A DNA stretch of 64,000 nt from Phyto melanocephala (GCA_941918925.1 OW799235.1:110053076-110117075), one strand, 5' to 3'. Positions 42,357-54,308 are shown, counted from the stretch's first letter. Translations and numbers: made by a program. Notes: a model not told the origin generated them from the letters alone.

Positions 42357-44399
42357 TAATCAAAAATGGTCAATCGTTTCAAAATAAAAGCGAAAATTTT
42401 GAAAAACTACATTACTACATTTTGAAAAAGGAAACTCTTCAGTTGTATACCCAAAAATTAATAAAAACAAGCAAAAAAAAAGTATAAAGCAAATATGTCC
42501 TATGATTTTAATATTTAAAAATCCGGCTCATTAAAAAATCAATATCGTATTGTTTGCTACATTTAGAATAACAAGGCTCATGTCAAGGTGTCCGTTTAAT
42601 GTTAGGATATAAAGAACTTGTTACTCAACCTGGGGGCAACTTACAGCATTCGAACGAAATTTGAAAATTCTTATTACTTAGAATCTCTATACCCAAAGCA
42701 TCTCTATACCAAAGCAAACTCGATCGTTCAAGTAAAATTTCGATTGTGATCGAATGCCATAATTTGGCCCCTGTTTTATAGTATCAAGTCTTTTACTCGA
42801 ACAGTTTTCTAACGAACACACAACAAACATACAGTCAATACTTCGTAGTTTAGTTTATAAGTTGGCTTTAAGAGCCTGAAGCACGCATTTAAATAATACA
42901 AAATATAAACCCAAATACTAATAAGAATTTAAGATGTAAAATGGTATATCATTAGCATATAATTTGATGGCGTTGGGTTCGTATTCCAGTCGATGCCATT
43001 AAAAGTCATTAGATTTTGAACATTATTAATCTTTAAGTGTATCCCATATTAATTAAAGCGAACTAGTTTAATTATTTTAATTTAATTACCAATTAATAAT
43101 TTTAATTTTTATAGTATTTTAGCAAATATTTTTTTTAAATTCATATACCTTTACCCTTCATACATATTTTGTTAGTGAAGATTGAGAAGTGGCACCACTC
43201 AGAGCTAACATAAATTTCTTTAGTGGTGGGTATACAAAATTCGTCGCAACCATATCAACAACACTTACTTGTTTCCCAAAAATGTAGATCAAACAAACAA
43301 CTATTAACAGTTAGTGCTACAACAACAACAAAAACATCAATAAAACCATTTTTTAAACACTTTAAGGGCCACAACACCAAACATCACAACAATGATAATG
43401 TTGTTATTAGCATGTAAATGGAATTTATAAAAAAAAAATAAACACACCAATAATACGCACATTTGCATTTTTATTGTAAAAAAAAAGGTCTACAAACCAA
43501 TTTTGACGATACACAGTCTAACACACACGTTTCAACTCTCCAACTGACAAAATACCAAATTGGTTGGAATTGAATACAATAAAATTAATTTCTTTGATTC
43601 CAAACAAGTTTTAGGAAGTAAATAAATTTATTTATTGATGTAATTTTTTTTAGATTTTGTTTTTCGATAAAAAAAGAAAGTTATAGAAATACATAAAATT
43701 TTAAATGATGTTTTGCAAAAATTGAAAAGGTAAAATTAAATATGTTTATTAAGCGAAAATTGGTACGTTTTTATTTGATAAACATAAATATTTAAAAGCT
43801 TTTAAACAAGTAAAAACATGAAAATCAATAATTATTTATCACAGTTTTTTTTTAATTACAGCGGTAAATTGTATTTTTTAAATAAAATTTAATAACAAGA
43901 TTATGTGTTCAAAACCTTCTAGAATTTGATTCATTTTATTTCTAGAAAAATCTTACCCTCGACCATACCAGCGATTGCTTATGACTTAATAAAAGCAATA
44001 ATGCCGGCATAATAACGGCATTAATTTGCCAATGTTCAAGCCTATATCTCTAGCTGGTAAAAACTTATATATCTAAACATAAAATTCAAAATTTTGCTGA
44101 AGAAGTAGTATTGAAGTAATTTGACAAAAAATATATGTAAATAAATTTCATCTTAGTGGCTTTGATGAAATGTATTTACTAAGTAGTGTTGTTGTTACAT
44201 TAAATTTTTTCGCAATTAAATTTGACAGCTTGTGTTAAAAGATTATTGCTAAGCAATGTATTACAACATTTATTACTAAATATGTGTTTTAATAAATATT
44301 CATGCGGTTCACACTTTAATATCTTGTGTGGGCAATAGAATTTGACAATTTCTGTAGCAGTAATTGCTAAACATAATGTTCGTGTGGTCGTAGTTAGAA
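42357..44399. other. Intergenic AT-rich DNA
   Basis: A short 3' piece of repeat B or A occurs at 43215-43275 (TAGTGGTGGGTATACAAAAT then CACTTACTTGTTTC). The segment at 43949-44000 resembles the region just before dynein exon 2. No gene is seen. Confidence 0.5.
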
Positions 44400-45815
44400 A
44401 TCTATCTGTATATACAAAAGAGTAGCATGACTGACTGACTGATTTATCATGACAAAGAATAACCTAATAAAGCTAGAGGCAGGAAATTTGGACTGTGGGC
44501 TCCTCTTCCGATATATGGATCCATAACTTCTTTATAGAAAAATATTTTATAAGAAATTTCTTATACACAAGGTTAGTTTTGTATTGAAAATATGCTAAAT
44601 CGGCATATTAGAACGAGAGTTATAGCTCGTAATGCAAGAGTAGCTAAAAAAAACCATGTCCTTCCAACATCGAATAAAATGCAATTATAAACGTATTGCC
44701 ATAGAGCGATAAAATTTCGAATGTATATTTCCTGTGTAAAAAAATATATTTCTCTGAAAAATTTAAGATCTATACATTACAAAAGGAGTTATAGATCAAA
44801 ATGTACGAACATTTATACCGCACAGTGTCTTTTTAGGTATATTTAAAATTAAAAGCGTAATAAAACTGACGAAACTAGAAGTATGATTCCGAAATTTTGC
44901 ACAAATTTCTTTTTGATAAAAAGAGTTGCAATAACGGAAAATCAAGGGAAACGCCTACTTTAATGCCCAAATCTCATATAACGCTTTATCCTAAATTCAT
45001 ATTACTTCTCTATGTATACAGATTTTAGAACTACTATAACCAACTACTATAACGCCCACTTTTCACGTTATCTAATGGTAATGAAATTTAAAGGTATGAT
45101 GATAAAATTTGCTACATTTTTCTTCTAGTCAATGTCATTGTTATGCCCGAAAATTTAGGTGACACGCCCACTCTAACGCCTACTTTCCATATAATGGTTT
45201 TTCTTTAATTCATATGACAACGATTTTAAGTTCTATGGACAAAGATTTTGGAAGAACAAAGGCCTGTATATTGAATATTTAAGTTGATTTTATTAGAAGA
45301 AACTATTTTGACACGCCTACTTCAACGCACATTTCTCACATAATATAATCTTAGTGAAATTAAAAAACTCATAAAAACGAAAGCATTAGATTTATGAAGA
45401 CAAAATTTTGCTTATATAAATTTCTCATCAATAAAAGTATAATTCCAAAAAACTAAGGGTGACACCCCTACTTTAACGCCTTTCTCCCATATAACGCTTT
45501 ATCTTAAATTTATATAATTGTTCTATGGTCAAAGTTTTTGGAAGAATAAGAACTAAATTGATATATCTAAGTTAAATTTAACAGCAGAAACTATATTGAC
45601 ACAACAATTTTAACGCCCACTTTCATTGCAAAACTGAATTTAATAAAATATTTTAATAGCAAATCGAACTTACACTTAGAAAGTGATAAATATTTTAGTG
45701 TAAAGAGATTATTCCATAGCGATTACTGTTAATAACAAAATAATACATTTCGTGCTATAAAAGTACACAAAATTGGTGGTGGGTATCAAAAATTCGGAAA
45801 AGCTAAATAAAGTGC
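44400..45815 (+). repeat. Repeat B copy with intact right end
   Basis: Carries CATGACTGACTGACTGATTT, CCTTCCAACATCGAATAAAA, ACCGCACAGTGTCTTTTTAG, and several GACACGCC(T/C)AC, TTTAACGCC and CATATAACGCTTTATC-like blocks in a loose tandem of about 200-250 bp. It ends AAAATTGGTGGTGGGTATC. The end mirrors the TACCCACCACCAA start of other copies. Confidence 0.6.
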
Positions 45816-46920
45816 TCTAAATTGTTTTATCTTAAATGTTTTTTAATTTTTTTTTAATGTTCGCTTAAAATTTTTACAACAAACTATTTAAAAATATATT
45901 TGGTAGCTCTGCAAAAGTAAGATTTTATCAACTTTCCCATTCCTGATTTTTTATTTACCTGACGTGATATACATATCAATTCACAATACAGCCGAAAGAA
46001 CAAAATTGTATTCACATGTTAATAAACCAAAACTGTATTTCAATAGACGATACAGAATACAATTCGGAGTTGTGAATTAAACAATTGTGTAATTATGTTG
46101 TGAACATAATTATTACAAGCTTTTGTATTATTTAATTAACCCCCGCAAAAGAGCACTGCGGCAAATATTACAATCACACCAAATTGAAAATTTTAATAAA
46201 CTTGTATAACAGTTGAAATACAAACCTGCTAAAACCGGCTACAACGTATAACGACACATGCTTAGGGTCAAGCAGGTTAATAACATAAGACATAGAGCAT
46301 CGACAAATATTCTAAAATAAGATAAAAAGATAATCGGTTCAATTAATTTTTATGGAAAAAATGTATATAATATTTAAAATAGAATAAAATATTTTTTAAT
46401 TAACATATTTTAAGTTGTGCCTTAAAATATAAAACTTTGAAGTTTCAGATAAAGCCGCAGAAGGTTTATGCTCGATTTTGCTTACAGCATTTGTTTGTAT
46501 AATATTCAAAAATATTTAATTTATGATAATTCTAAACTAGAACTTTAGAAAAAAATATATTTTAACCAAATACGTTAAGTTGATATGAACACTTCCACAG
46601 AATATATATTTGTGTTTACTTATCTATACGTATATAGAATGTCAGTAGCTCTATATTTTGTTCAAAATGAAAACAAAAATAAGCTGCACAATATTTTTTT
46701 CCATTACCCCTCCTAGGATCATATGTCTTCCAAAAAGCATGTATATCTTACCCAGTTTTTCGCAGTTGTGTTAGCGCCTTCCCATGTAAGCTTGCACTGT
46801 TTAAGTTCTTGGATATTGTGCATCTCCATGTATTCTTCGGCCGACCACGGGTTCATATGTCTTGAGGAGTGCACTCTAGTACCATTCTTGTTACACTATC
46901 AGGAGTATATCTTATAGTAT
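45816..46920. other. Intergenic AT-rich DNA
   Basis: No gene, RNA or clear repeat recognised. Confidence 0.5.
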
Positions 46921-46929
46921 TGCCAAGTC

Positions 46930-47960
46930 AACTGCATTTCATATTTTTATTGGCTTTAGCTGGTGAGGTTCCAGGGATCTGCGTTGCTTATGTTGTAAGG
47001 CCAGAATATTACGCATATGATTCTTGATAAATAGCTGTAGCTTTAGCGTGATGGTGTTCGATTCTAACAATTGAATAAGCTTGGTTCGTCTTGAAATTTG
47101 AGATCGTTCTGAAGTTACAAATATTAAATGACTATCCTCCTGACAATACACAACGTCAAGTCTGCGACTGCGATTTACACCTCTAGAGTAATGACTTACC
47201 TTCTGATTGGCCAACAGTCACACAAATACGAGATGCAGTAAATACTCTTAAGAGTAATAAATCTCTAGGATTGTATAATATTTCTCCCAAATTAAATTTT
47301 GCTCACACCACTACAAGCGCTAAGTTGTTCGCACTAGTAATTGCTAACTTGTAGACGTGATCAATATTTCATTAAAATAACGTGGTCTCACAGTTTGAAA
47401 AAATTGGAGAGGTAAAACACTATTAAGCATGTTCAACAAAAAGATCGCGCACATAATACTCAAATGGTTATCAACATCCCTTTTCCCTCCAAGCTAGATT
47501 CTATACTGGTAAATCATGTTTCAAACTTGTCAACAGCATGCAAATTATTTAGAGCAGTCAGTTGAGGTGGAAGCTTTTGACACCTTGAATTATAAACAGT
47601 CTGTGCAGGCGATATCTACCCTCTCAGTATCTTATACTCCAATATGCAGTCGAAACTGGCATCTGTTAGTTTAGTGGCCCTTTCTGTTAAACTCAATATA
47701 AACATCTGAAAATTAAAGTCAATGGTAAGCGGGCTAAAATAACCCCATCCATCTCATACAGGTTTTTCGCAACAAGTGCGTACGGATAATTCAACGCATT
47801 TTCTAGCTGGAAATTTATTTTGGAAAAATCTTATTATGGCCCTCTGTTCCTTGCAGGAGTAAATGGAAAATATGTATTCAAAGAGTCTGAAAAAACGTGA
47901 CATGAGGAAGTATCCATATGATATACATACATATATTTTGACATGAAGAGAAGAGTTCAA
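46930..47960 (+). pseudogene. Probable non-LTR retrotransposon remains
   Basis: Near 47190-47340 the plus strand reads PTVTQIRDAVNTLKSNKSLG and YNISPKL, which matches the VxxAIxxLKxNKAPGxD motif at the start of LINE reverse transcriptases. Downstream, 47700-47860 has KVNGKRAK-like and FLAGVNGKYVF text in broken frames. Stops are frequent. The part at 46930-47170 is coding-like on the minus strand (RRLDVVYCQEDSHLIFVTSE) and is not assigned. Confidence 0.4.
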
Positions 47961-48676
47961 AATATCGTACTTTAAGAAAATTTTCTATTAATTATTTCAT
48001 CATTAAGATATCTTTTGATATTTTCAATACTTATAATAAACTTTCTTTTTGAAGTAAGATTTTCAAAAACTTAACTTACTTTTTCTATATAAATGTATTT
48101 ATTTAAAAAACGCTTCTAAATGCTGCGTTTCACTAGCTAATAGTCTAGTTGTGAAATTGTTTATACGATTAATGCTACAGTCGCTGACGTATTGCATAAC
48201 AAGTAGGCTTGTAACTGAGCTGAGTTAATTAAGTTATCAAATAACCTGTAATCATATTGTAATATTATGTAAAAATTATTCTTCTCAAGCATATCACTTT
48301 ATAATCTCATTAGAATTGAATAAGTATGTATATAAATATGAGGCAATACTGCCGATTATTGTTGATAAAATTCTGTCTAACTTTTTATGAATGTTTTGTT
48401 TACCATTTATTCGGTTAGTTTTAGACAAATAAGTTAGTGCCCACAAATGACATAAATCTTTTAAAGTTTATTTAGTTCATCTTTCTCAATAAATGTTTAT
48501 AACTACATATTTCTTTTATTGCATAAAGTTTATAAGATTCCGCTCATTCGAATATGATGAAATAAAAATTATTAAAAACATTTAAATTTACATCTGTTTA
48601 TTGTTCTGATTTACATAAACCGATTACTATACAAGAACAAAATACCAATAAACACATGTAGATTTCAACCCAGAAT

Positions 48677-48746
48677 ATCACATAAGGTATCATAGTTTAT
48701 CTATGTGATCTCCCTCATTAAATAATTTTATAACTGGTCGTTAACC
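48677..48746 (+). promoter_or_regulatory. Conserved upstream block of gene 1 with inverted repeat
   Basis: ATCACATA (48677-48684) and its complement TATGTGAT (48702-48709) enclose AAGGTATCATAG, followed by CTC, TTTTATAAC and CGTTAAC. The same arrangement lies upstream of gene 2 at 53223-53295, there with ATCACTA and TAGTGAT. It is about 370 bp before the TATA box. Enhancer or promoter-proximal function is inferred from conservation between the paralogs. Confidence 0.5.
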
Positions 48747-49073
48747 CCAAATTAAAAATTTTGTTCAAATTACGTTAAATATTATTTTAGATTTAAGTGG
48801 CTTATTTATTTAAGATCAAAGTAAATGAATTCCGTACTTGAACTTGAATTCAAAAACGATGAAACATGGATGCTTGAAATCAAAAACTTTATTTCCGGCA
48901 GTAAACTGTCGAATGGCGAACATGCCAACAACGCTTATATACATACAAATAAAAAGTCTTAATTTTATTTCATTAATTTATTATTGCACTCTGACAAACT
49001 GTTTATTCGAAAATAGAACAAAAACTGGTTTAAATTACAACTTATTCTTGTTAACATCTTTTACAAACAAAAG

Positions 49074-49110
49074 TATAAATACTAATCGATACAGATTCTA
49101 GCAATCATAA
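49074..49110 (+). promoter_or_regulatory. Core promoter of gene 1
   Basis: TATAAAT at 49074-49080, with a TCAT start-like motif at 49105, 31 bp downstream. The same spacing occurs in gene 2. The leader to the ATG would be about 60 bases. Confidence 0.65.
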
Positions 49111-49164
49111 CACAAATCTTCTTTAATACTTCTACAACTACTATTTTAAGTGATCTCAGTAACA

Positions 49165-50404
49165 ATGGTAAGTTAAAAAGAGGAACAAATGGTATATTGA
49201 ATGTCCACAATATTGCAAAGTCTGAAGGATATATGTATATCTTATATCTAATGGATTTTATTTTGTATTGCAGAGAGTTTTTGTCATAATTTTTGCCGTA
49301 GCAGCAGCTGCGTCAGCTGCTTCTTTATCTAGTGAATATCTACCACCATTGTCCGATAATAGCTTACCAAGCCAGGAGATTATTGAAGAAGTTCCAACAC
49401 TGGCTGATGATGGATATCGCTACAAAATTGTACGAAAATTGAAACTTAGACTTCGTCGTAATGTCCACGAATTACCTTCCGAAGAATATTTGCCACCTGT
49501 TGAAGCAGCCCATGAAGAAATTGCCCCTGTAGAATTACACGATGATGGCTACCGCTACAAAACCGTTCGTCGATTGAAATACCGCCAACGTCGTAATGTC
49601 CACGAATTACCTTCCGAAGAATATTTGCCACCTGTTGAAGCAGCCCATGAAGAAATTGCTCCTGCAGAATTACACGATGATGGCTACCGCTACAAAACCG
49701 TTCGTCGATTGAAATACCGCCAACGTCGTAATATCCACGAATTACCTTCCGAAGAATACTTGCCGCCTGTTGAAGCAGCCCATGAAGAAATTGCCCCTGT
49801 AGAATTACACGATGATGGCTACCGCTACAAAACCGTTCGTCGATTGAAATACCGCCAACGTCGTAATATCCACGAATTACCTTCCGAAGAATATTTGCCA
49901 CCTGTTGAAGCAGCCCATGAAGAAATTGCCCCTGTAGAATTACACGATGATGGCTACCGCTACAAAACCGTTCGTCGATTGAAATACCGCCAACGTCGTA
50001 ATATCCACGAATTACCTTCCGAAGAATATTTGCCGCCTGTTGAAGCAGCCCATGAAGAAATCGCCCCTGTAGAATTACACGATGATGGCTACCGCTACAA
50101 AACCGTTCGTCGATTGAAATACCGCCAACGTCGTAATATCCACGAATTACCTTCCGAAGAATATTTGCCGCCTGTTGAAGCAGCCCATGAAGAAATTGCC
50201 CCTGTAGAATTACACGATGATGGCTACCGCTACAAAACCGTTCGTCGATTGAAATACCGCCAACGTCGTAATGTCCACGAATTACCTTCCGAACAGTACT
50301 TACCACCTGTTGGATTAGCCCATGAAGAAATTGCCCCTGCAGAATTGGCTGACGATGGCTACCGTTACAAAACTATCCGCAGACTTAAGTACAGACGCCA
50401 TTAA
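49165..50404 (+). CDS. Secreted tandem-repeat protein, cuticle-type, with RQRR sites (gene 1)
   Basis: Two exons, 49165-49167 (ATG only) and 49274-50404, joined across a 106-bp GT-AG intron; a Met-only first exon is common among insect cuticle genes. The 377-residue product starts with a signal peptide (MRVFVIIFAVAAAASA), then SSEYLPPLSDNS, one diverged DDGYRYK unit and seven 45-residue repeats of the form N(V/I)HELPSEEYLPPVEAAHEE to DDGYRYKTVRRLKYRQRR. The first six of these repeats end in RQRR and the diverged unit in RLRR, both fitting the furin rule R-X-(K/R)-R; the last unit ends YRRH at the stop. Role: probably extracellular, as a cuticle or other matrix component, or as a precursor cut into small peptides; the latter is inference. 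The start is set by the promoter, the splice donor right after ATG and the paralog at 53599. No enzymatic domain is seen. Confidence 0.85.
49460..50401 (+). repeat. Seven 135-bp coding repeats
   Basis: Units start with AAT of N(V/I)HEL at 49460, 49595, 49730, 49865, 50000, 50135 and 50270, exactly 135 bp apart. Units 1-6 differ at only a few positions (GTC/ATC, CCA/CCG, GTA/GCA), while the last is 132 bp and more diverged. Because the period is a multiple of three, the antisense strand is also open over 860 bp; that frame is not a gene. Confidence 0.95.
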
Positions 50405-50497
50405 AATTTTTGTAAAAAGTCCATACACTGAGCTATTTAGTGTAGTTAGGTAACAAAACTCAACAATGTTTTAGTTTAAGATATCGAATTAAAAAAA

Positions 50498-50503
50498 AAT
50501 AAA
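50498..50503 (+). terminator. Poly(A) signal of gene 1
   Basis: AATAAA about 95 bases after the stop codon. Confidence 0.55.
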
Positions 50504-50967
50504 AAGTTATAAAAAATTGCCTAGTATCTTATTACGATCAGATGATAAAATTATTTAAAACTGTTTTAAAATTCTACTAATTAGTACACGTTTACAAATA
50601 TAATATTCCAAATATGCAGATAAGTTTAATGGCAATAAAACTTGATAATAAGAGCTATGCACTAACCTAATGTAACAATTAGCAATTAATTGACTAAGTT
50701 ACAGAAAATTATTGAAGCTCTTTAAAGCTTTTTATTTTGTTAGATAGTAATAAAACACTTCCTGTTTCATATCTAATCTGTTTTAAGATAAGAATTGTTA
50801 TATGTAAAATATGTTGCTCAAAATATTTTCACCATTATTTTGGATGAGTAGTGTTGTGTTAAAATTGTATTGATTATGTGTAGACAAATGCTACTTTAGA
50901 TAAGGAAAGTCTCGAAATTTTTAATTTGACTGCCTGAAATAGTTATTACTATTAGCTTGCTTATTTT

Positions 50968-52012
50968 ATACTCTTCACACAGCAATGTAAAAGGGTATAT
51001 ATAGGTTTGTCATTCAATGTAAAATTTCCGACCCTAAAAAGTATTTATTTTCTAAAAGCTAATGAATAGGTAAGTAGATTAAACATTATCCGTCTGTCTG
51101 TGTGTATGTTGCAATTAACATTTTGAAGCCCCCTACATTGCCAAAATTTCAGAAATATTCGGTAGCTGATTAGTATTAGAAATGAGCATAATCGCCTTGT
51201 AACTGTCTGAGATATGAGAAAAAAAACACTACTGCCTTGGTTTTTTCGCTTATTTTTACCACAAAAATTAAAATTTTTCTGTTCTAGGATAATACATAGA
51301 CATTGTTATTACTATTTATAAATTTGGAATGCCTTTGGAGATATTCATGAAAAATTTTGGACAAATTGGTCACTAATCGGCAAAGTCATTTATTTCTTTT
51401 TTTAAATTTATCAAAATTTTATAAACTCCTAAACAATTTTTGAACACGTTTAAAATGCCAAATTATAAGCAGTGCTCTCAAAAATAATTTCGAAAAAAAA
51501 ACTAACAAATCGGTTTTCTGCCAACTGAGATATAAGCACAAAAGTACAACTATTTTGGGGTTTTACCTAAAATTTACAAACGAAAATAGATATTTTTCAG
51601 TTTCTACACTAGAAATATGGAGATCAAATCAAAAGGCTTGAGTATTAAAAGTTGGCTTTGTAAACAATAAAAAATCAAATATAGTAGTTACGACTTTGTC
51701 CCCTTTAACCCCAACAATTTTAGTATCAAAAAAACCGCTCAACCAGTAGAATTTATAAACTATAAAAAAGTTTAAAAAACAAAATGGCAAAGCGAATTTT
51801 TTTACTTAATAAATCAAATGAAAAGACTTGACTAACTAGTAGAATACAGTTAACTGTGTAAAAATTTAAAATCAAATATAGCGTCAGAAATAATAAAGAA
51901 AATAGCGTATTGCATGCAATCTAAAATCTATGCTAAGCTACGATGTGGTCATCATACTTATATATATAACGGCGAAGGGTATTGTCAGATTCCACACGGC
52001 CGACTTGTTTAC
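50968..52012 (+). repeat. Repeat A, near full-length copy
   Basis: Starts ATACTCTTCACACAGCAATG and GGGTATATATAGGTTTGTCA, then GAAGCCCCCT, TCTGAGATATGAG, a long AT-rich middle with ATATGGAGATCAAATC-type text, and ends GGCGAAGGGTATTGTCAG with CACACGGCCGACTTGTTT. It is about 1 kb with no open frame. It sits between the two paralogous genes. Confidence 0.7.
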
Positions 52013-52032
52013 CATATAAACTGTTTATAACT

Positions 52033-52850
52033 CTACCCGCCACCAAAAAAATAGTGGGGATAAATTCATTTTGTCATTCCGTTTGTAACACATTGATATA
52101 TCCATTTTAGACCCCATAAAGTATATATATTCTGAATCGGGGTTTGATTTTATGACGATCTAGCTATGTCGATCCGTCTGTCCGTCTGTTGAAAGCATGA
52201 TAGAGGTCGGACCAAAAAAGATAGGGGGCTCAAATTTTGCCAGAATATTTCTTATATACAAAGTTTGTCAAATATTGAAAATGGGCTAAATCGGATTTTT
52301 AGGAAGAGTGTTAAAGCTCCTAATGTAAGATTAGGTAAAAAACGATGTGCTTTCAACATCGAATAAAATGCAACTATGAATTAGAAAAGAAGTTATCGAT
52401 CAAAACGTACGAAAATTTATACCGCACAGTGTATTTTTTGGTATATTCAAAAATTAAAATGTTGCAAACATTTTTGGCAAAGACTTTGTACTTACGGAAA
52501 ACAAATGTGGCACGCCTACTTTTACGCCCATCTCTCTTATAACGCTTTATCTCAAATTCATATTAATTCTGTATGAATAAATATTTTTGAAGAGTAAAGG
52601 ACTCTATATTGAACTATCTGAGTGGAGTTTAATGTCAATGTCGTTGTTATGCCAGAAAATGAAGGTGACACACCCACTTTAACGCCTACCTTCCATAGAA
52701 GTCTTTATCTTAAATTTATATAATTGTTCTATGGACAAAGTTGTGGAATAATAAAGGACTATATTGAAATATCGAAGTTTAATTTATTCGCAGAAACTAT
52801 ATTGACACGCCTACTTTAACGCCCATTTTCATTTAAAGACTACATAATTT
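52033..52850 (+). repeat. Repeat B copy, uninterrupted
   Basis: Starts TACCCGCCACCAAAAAAATA, has ACCCCATAAAGTATATATAT then TCTGAATCGGGG, GTCCGTCTGTTGAAAGC, and several GACACGCCTACTTTAACGCC-type blocks. It provides the empty site for the element at 15770-16195. Confidence 0.7.
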
Positions 52851-53222
52851 TATATTTAATCAGATTGCTTGTAAGCCATTTTTGTTATGCTTGTGCAGCT
52901 CTTTAGAACATATCTCTTCAACCATGTATTTAAGCATTGGATACAGAAATAACAAATTATTGTATATATGTATATGGTGTGACTTGTAATATATTTACAA
53001 GTGACTTATTGTTTTTTAAATACGTATTTTAAACTCAGCCTATTCGAATATCATTAAAAAGATTAATAAAAACGTTTTAATTTATATGCATTCCAAACGA
53101 TTGCTACCAGATAAAGACAAATTACCGATTCCAAAAATTTTTTTTCTAAATCGGTAACATAAATTATAGCTTTTTTATATTTATACTTACACACATTTAT
53201 GTGAACATTTCAATATTAACCA

Positions 53223-53295
53223 ATCACTAAAATAAGGTAACAACTTTTATCATAGTGATCTCTTTCATGGTATAATTTTATAACCAACCGTTAAC
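53223..53295 (+). promoter_or_regulatory. Conserved upstream block of gene 2 with inverted repeat
   Basis: ATCACTA (53223-53229) and TAGTGAT (53253-53259) enclose AAATAAGGTAA and TTATCA, followed by CTC, ATAATTTTATAAC and CGTTAAC. This is the counterpart of 48677-48746; the arms differ between genes but stay complementary. It lies about 250 bp before the TATA box. Confidence 0.5.
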
Positions 53296-53511
53296 ACTAG
53301 CTTTAGATAATATATCAAACTTTATAAAATTTGTTTTATTTTTTAAAATTGTAATTAAATGCAATAAATCAAAGAATTAAAAAACACTCAAAATATTTTA
53401 AATTTAATTTTACTGAATTATGTTAGCATTGTAATGACTCTGTCCTAAAATAATTGAAACAATCGGTATGAGCTACAATCTTGTGTTGTTTAAATTCATT
53501 TTAATTTGGAG

Positions 53512-53548
53512 TATAAATAATAACTTGTATTGGTTGTAGTAATCATTA
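53512..53548 (+). promoter_or_regulatory. Core promoter of gene 2
   Basis: TATAAATA at 53512-53519 and TCATT at 53543, 31 bp downstream, as in gene 1. Confidence 0.65.
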
Positions 53549-53598
53549 TAAAAAGCTTCTTTAAGTCCTCTACATCATTTTTACTGATCACTGTAACT

Positions 53599-54261
53599 AT
53601 GGTAAGTTTAGGAAGAACAACTAAGATATGGAACATAATTTTATTACTCTAAATAACAATTTTAATTTTTTGTTGCAGAAATTCGTTGTCATTATATTTT
53701 CAGTATTTGCAGCAGCCTTGGCAGCTTCAATTTCTAGTGAATATGTAGCATCAATTGCGGATAACAATTTATTGGTGAGTAACGAAGAATCACCAACACT
53801 GACTGATGATAGTTATCGTTACAAACTTGTTCGTAAAATAAATCTTAGATTTCGTCGCGATGTTAACAAATTGTCTACTGATGAGTTTTTATCTCCTAAT
53901 GTTGAGACCCAAAAGGAAGTTGTTGTTGCTCAACCTATTTCTGATGCAACTGTATTCGTTGTAAAACCAGAAGTGCCTAATGGAGTTCGCTGCAGAAGAA
54001 GTTGGTGTTGCTCAACCAGTTGTACCTCTTTCTGAAGAAACAACTGAATTGGCTGAAAACGGTTACCGTTACAAAACCATCCGTCGCTTAAAACATCGTC
54101 AACATCGTGATATCAGCAAAACAATATCGGATAAATATTTACCTCCTGAAATAGACGGTGATTTAGTAGTAGCCGTACAAAACCCGATAGAAGCCGTAGC
54201 AATACCTGATGATGGTTATCATTACAAAATTGTAACGAGACTTAAGTACAGACGTAACTAG
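53599..54261 (+). CDS. Secreted DGYRYK-repeat protein, paralog of gene 1, with a frameshift (gene 2)
   Basis: Exon 1 is ATG only (53599-53601), and exon 2 starts at 53679 after TTGTTGCAG. The signal peptide is MKFVVIIFSVFAAALAA, then SISSEYVAS, close to gene 1. Three diverged units follow: DDSYRYKLVRKINLRFRRD, ENGYRYKTIRRLKHRQHRD and DDGYHYKIVTRLKYRRN-stop. RFRR fits the furin rule and RQHR the looser RxxR. The frame changes near 53970-53985: after KPEVP the first frame runs into a Cys-rich nonsense tail ending at 54035, while the frame that restores homology starts at ATGGAGTTC (53980). One extra base explains it: either a sequencing error or a recent inactivating mutation. It lacks the array expansion of gene 1. 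Confidence 0.75.
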
Positions 54262-54308
54262 CAATTCTCAAATGCATTGACTTACATTAATATTTAGTTT
54301 AGTAAAGA

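Noticed and set aside
49446..50306. Long minus-strand open frame of 286 codons
   Set aside because: It lies exactly opposite the 135-bp repeats of gene 1; because the period is a multiple of three, one open unit keeps the whole antisense frame open. No start context, signal peptide or homology supports it.
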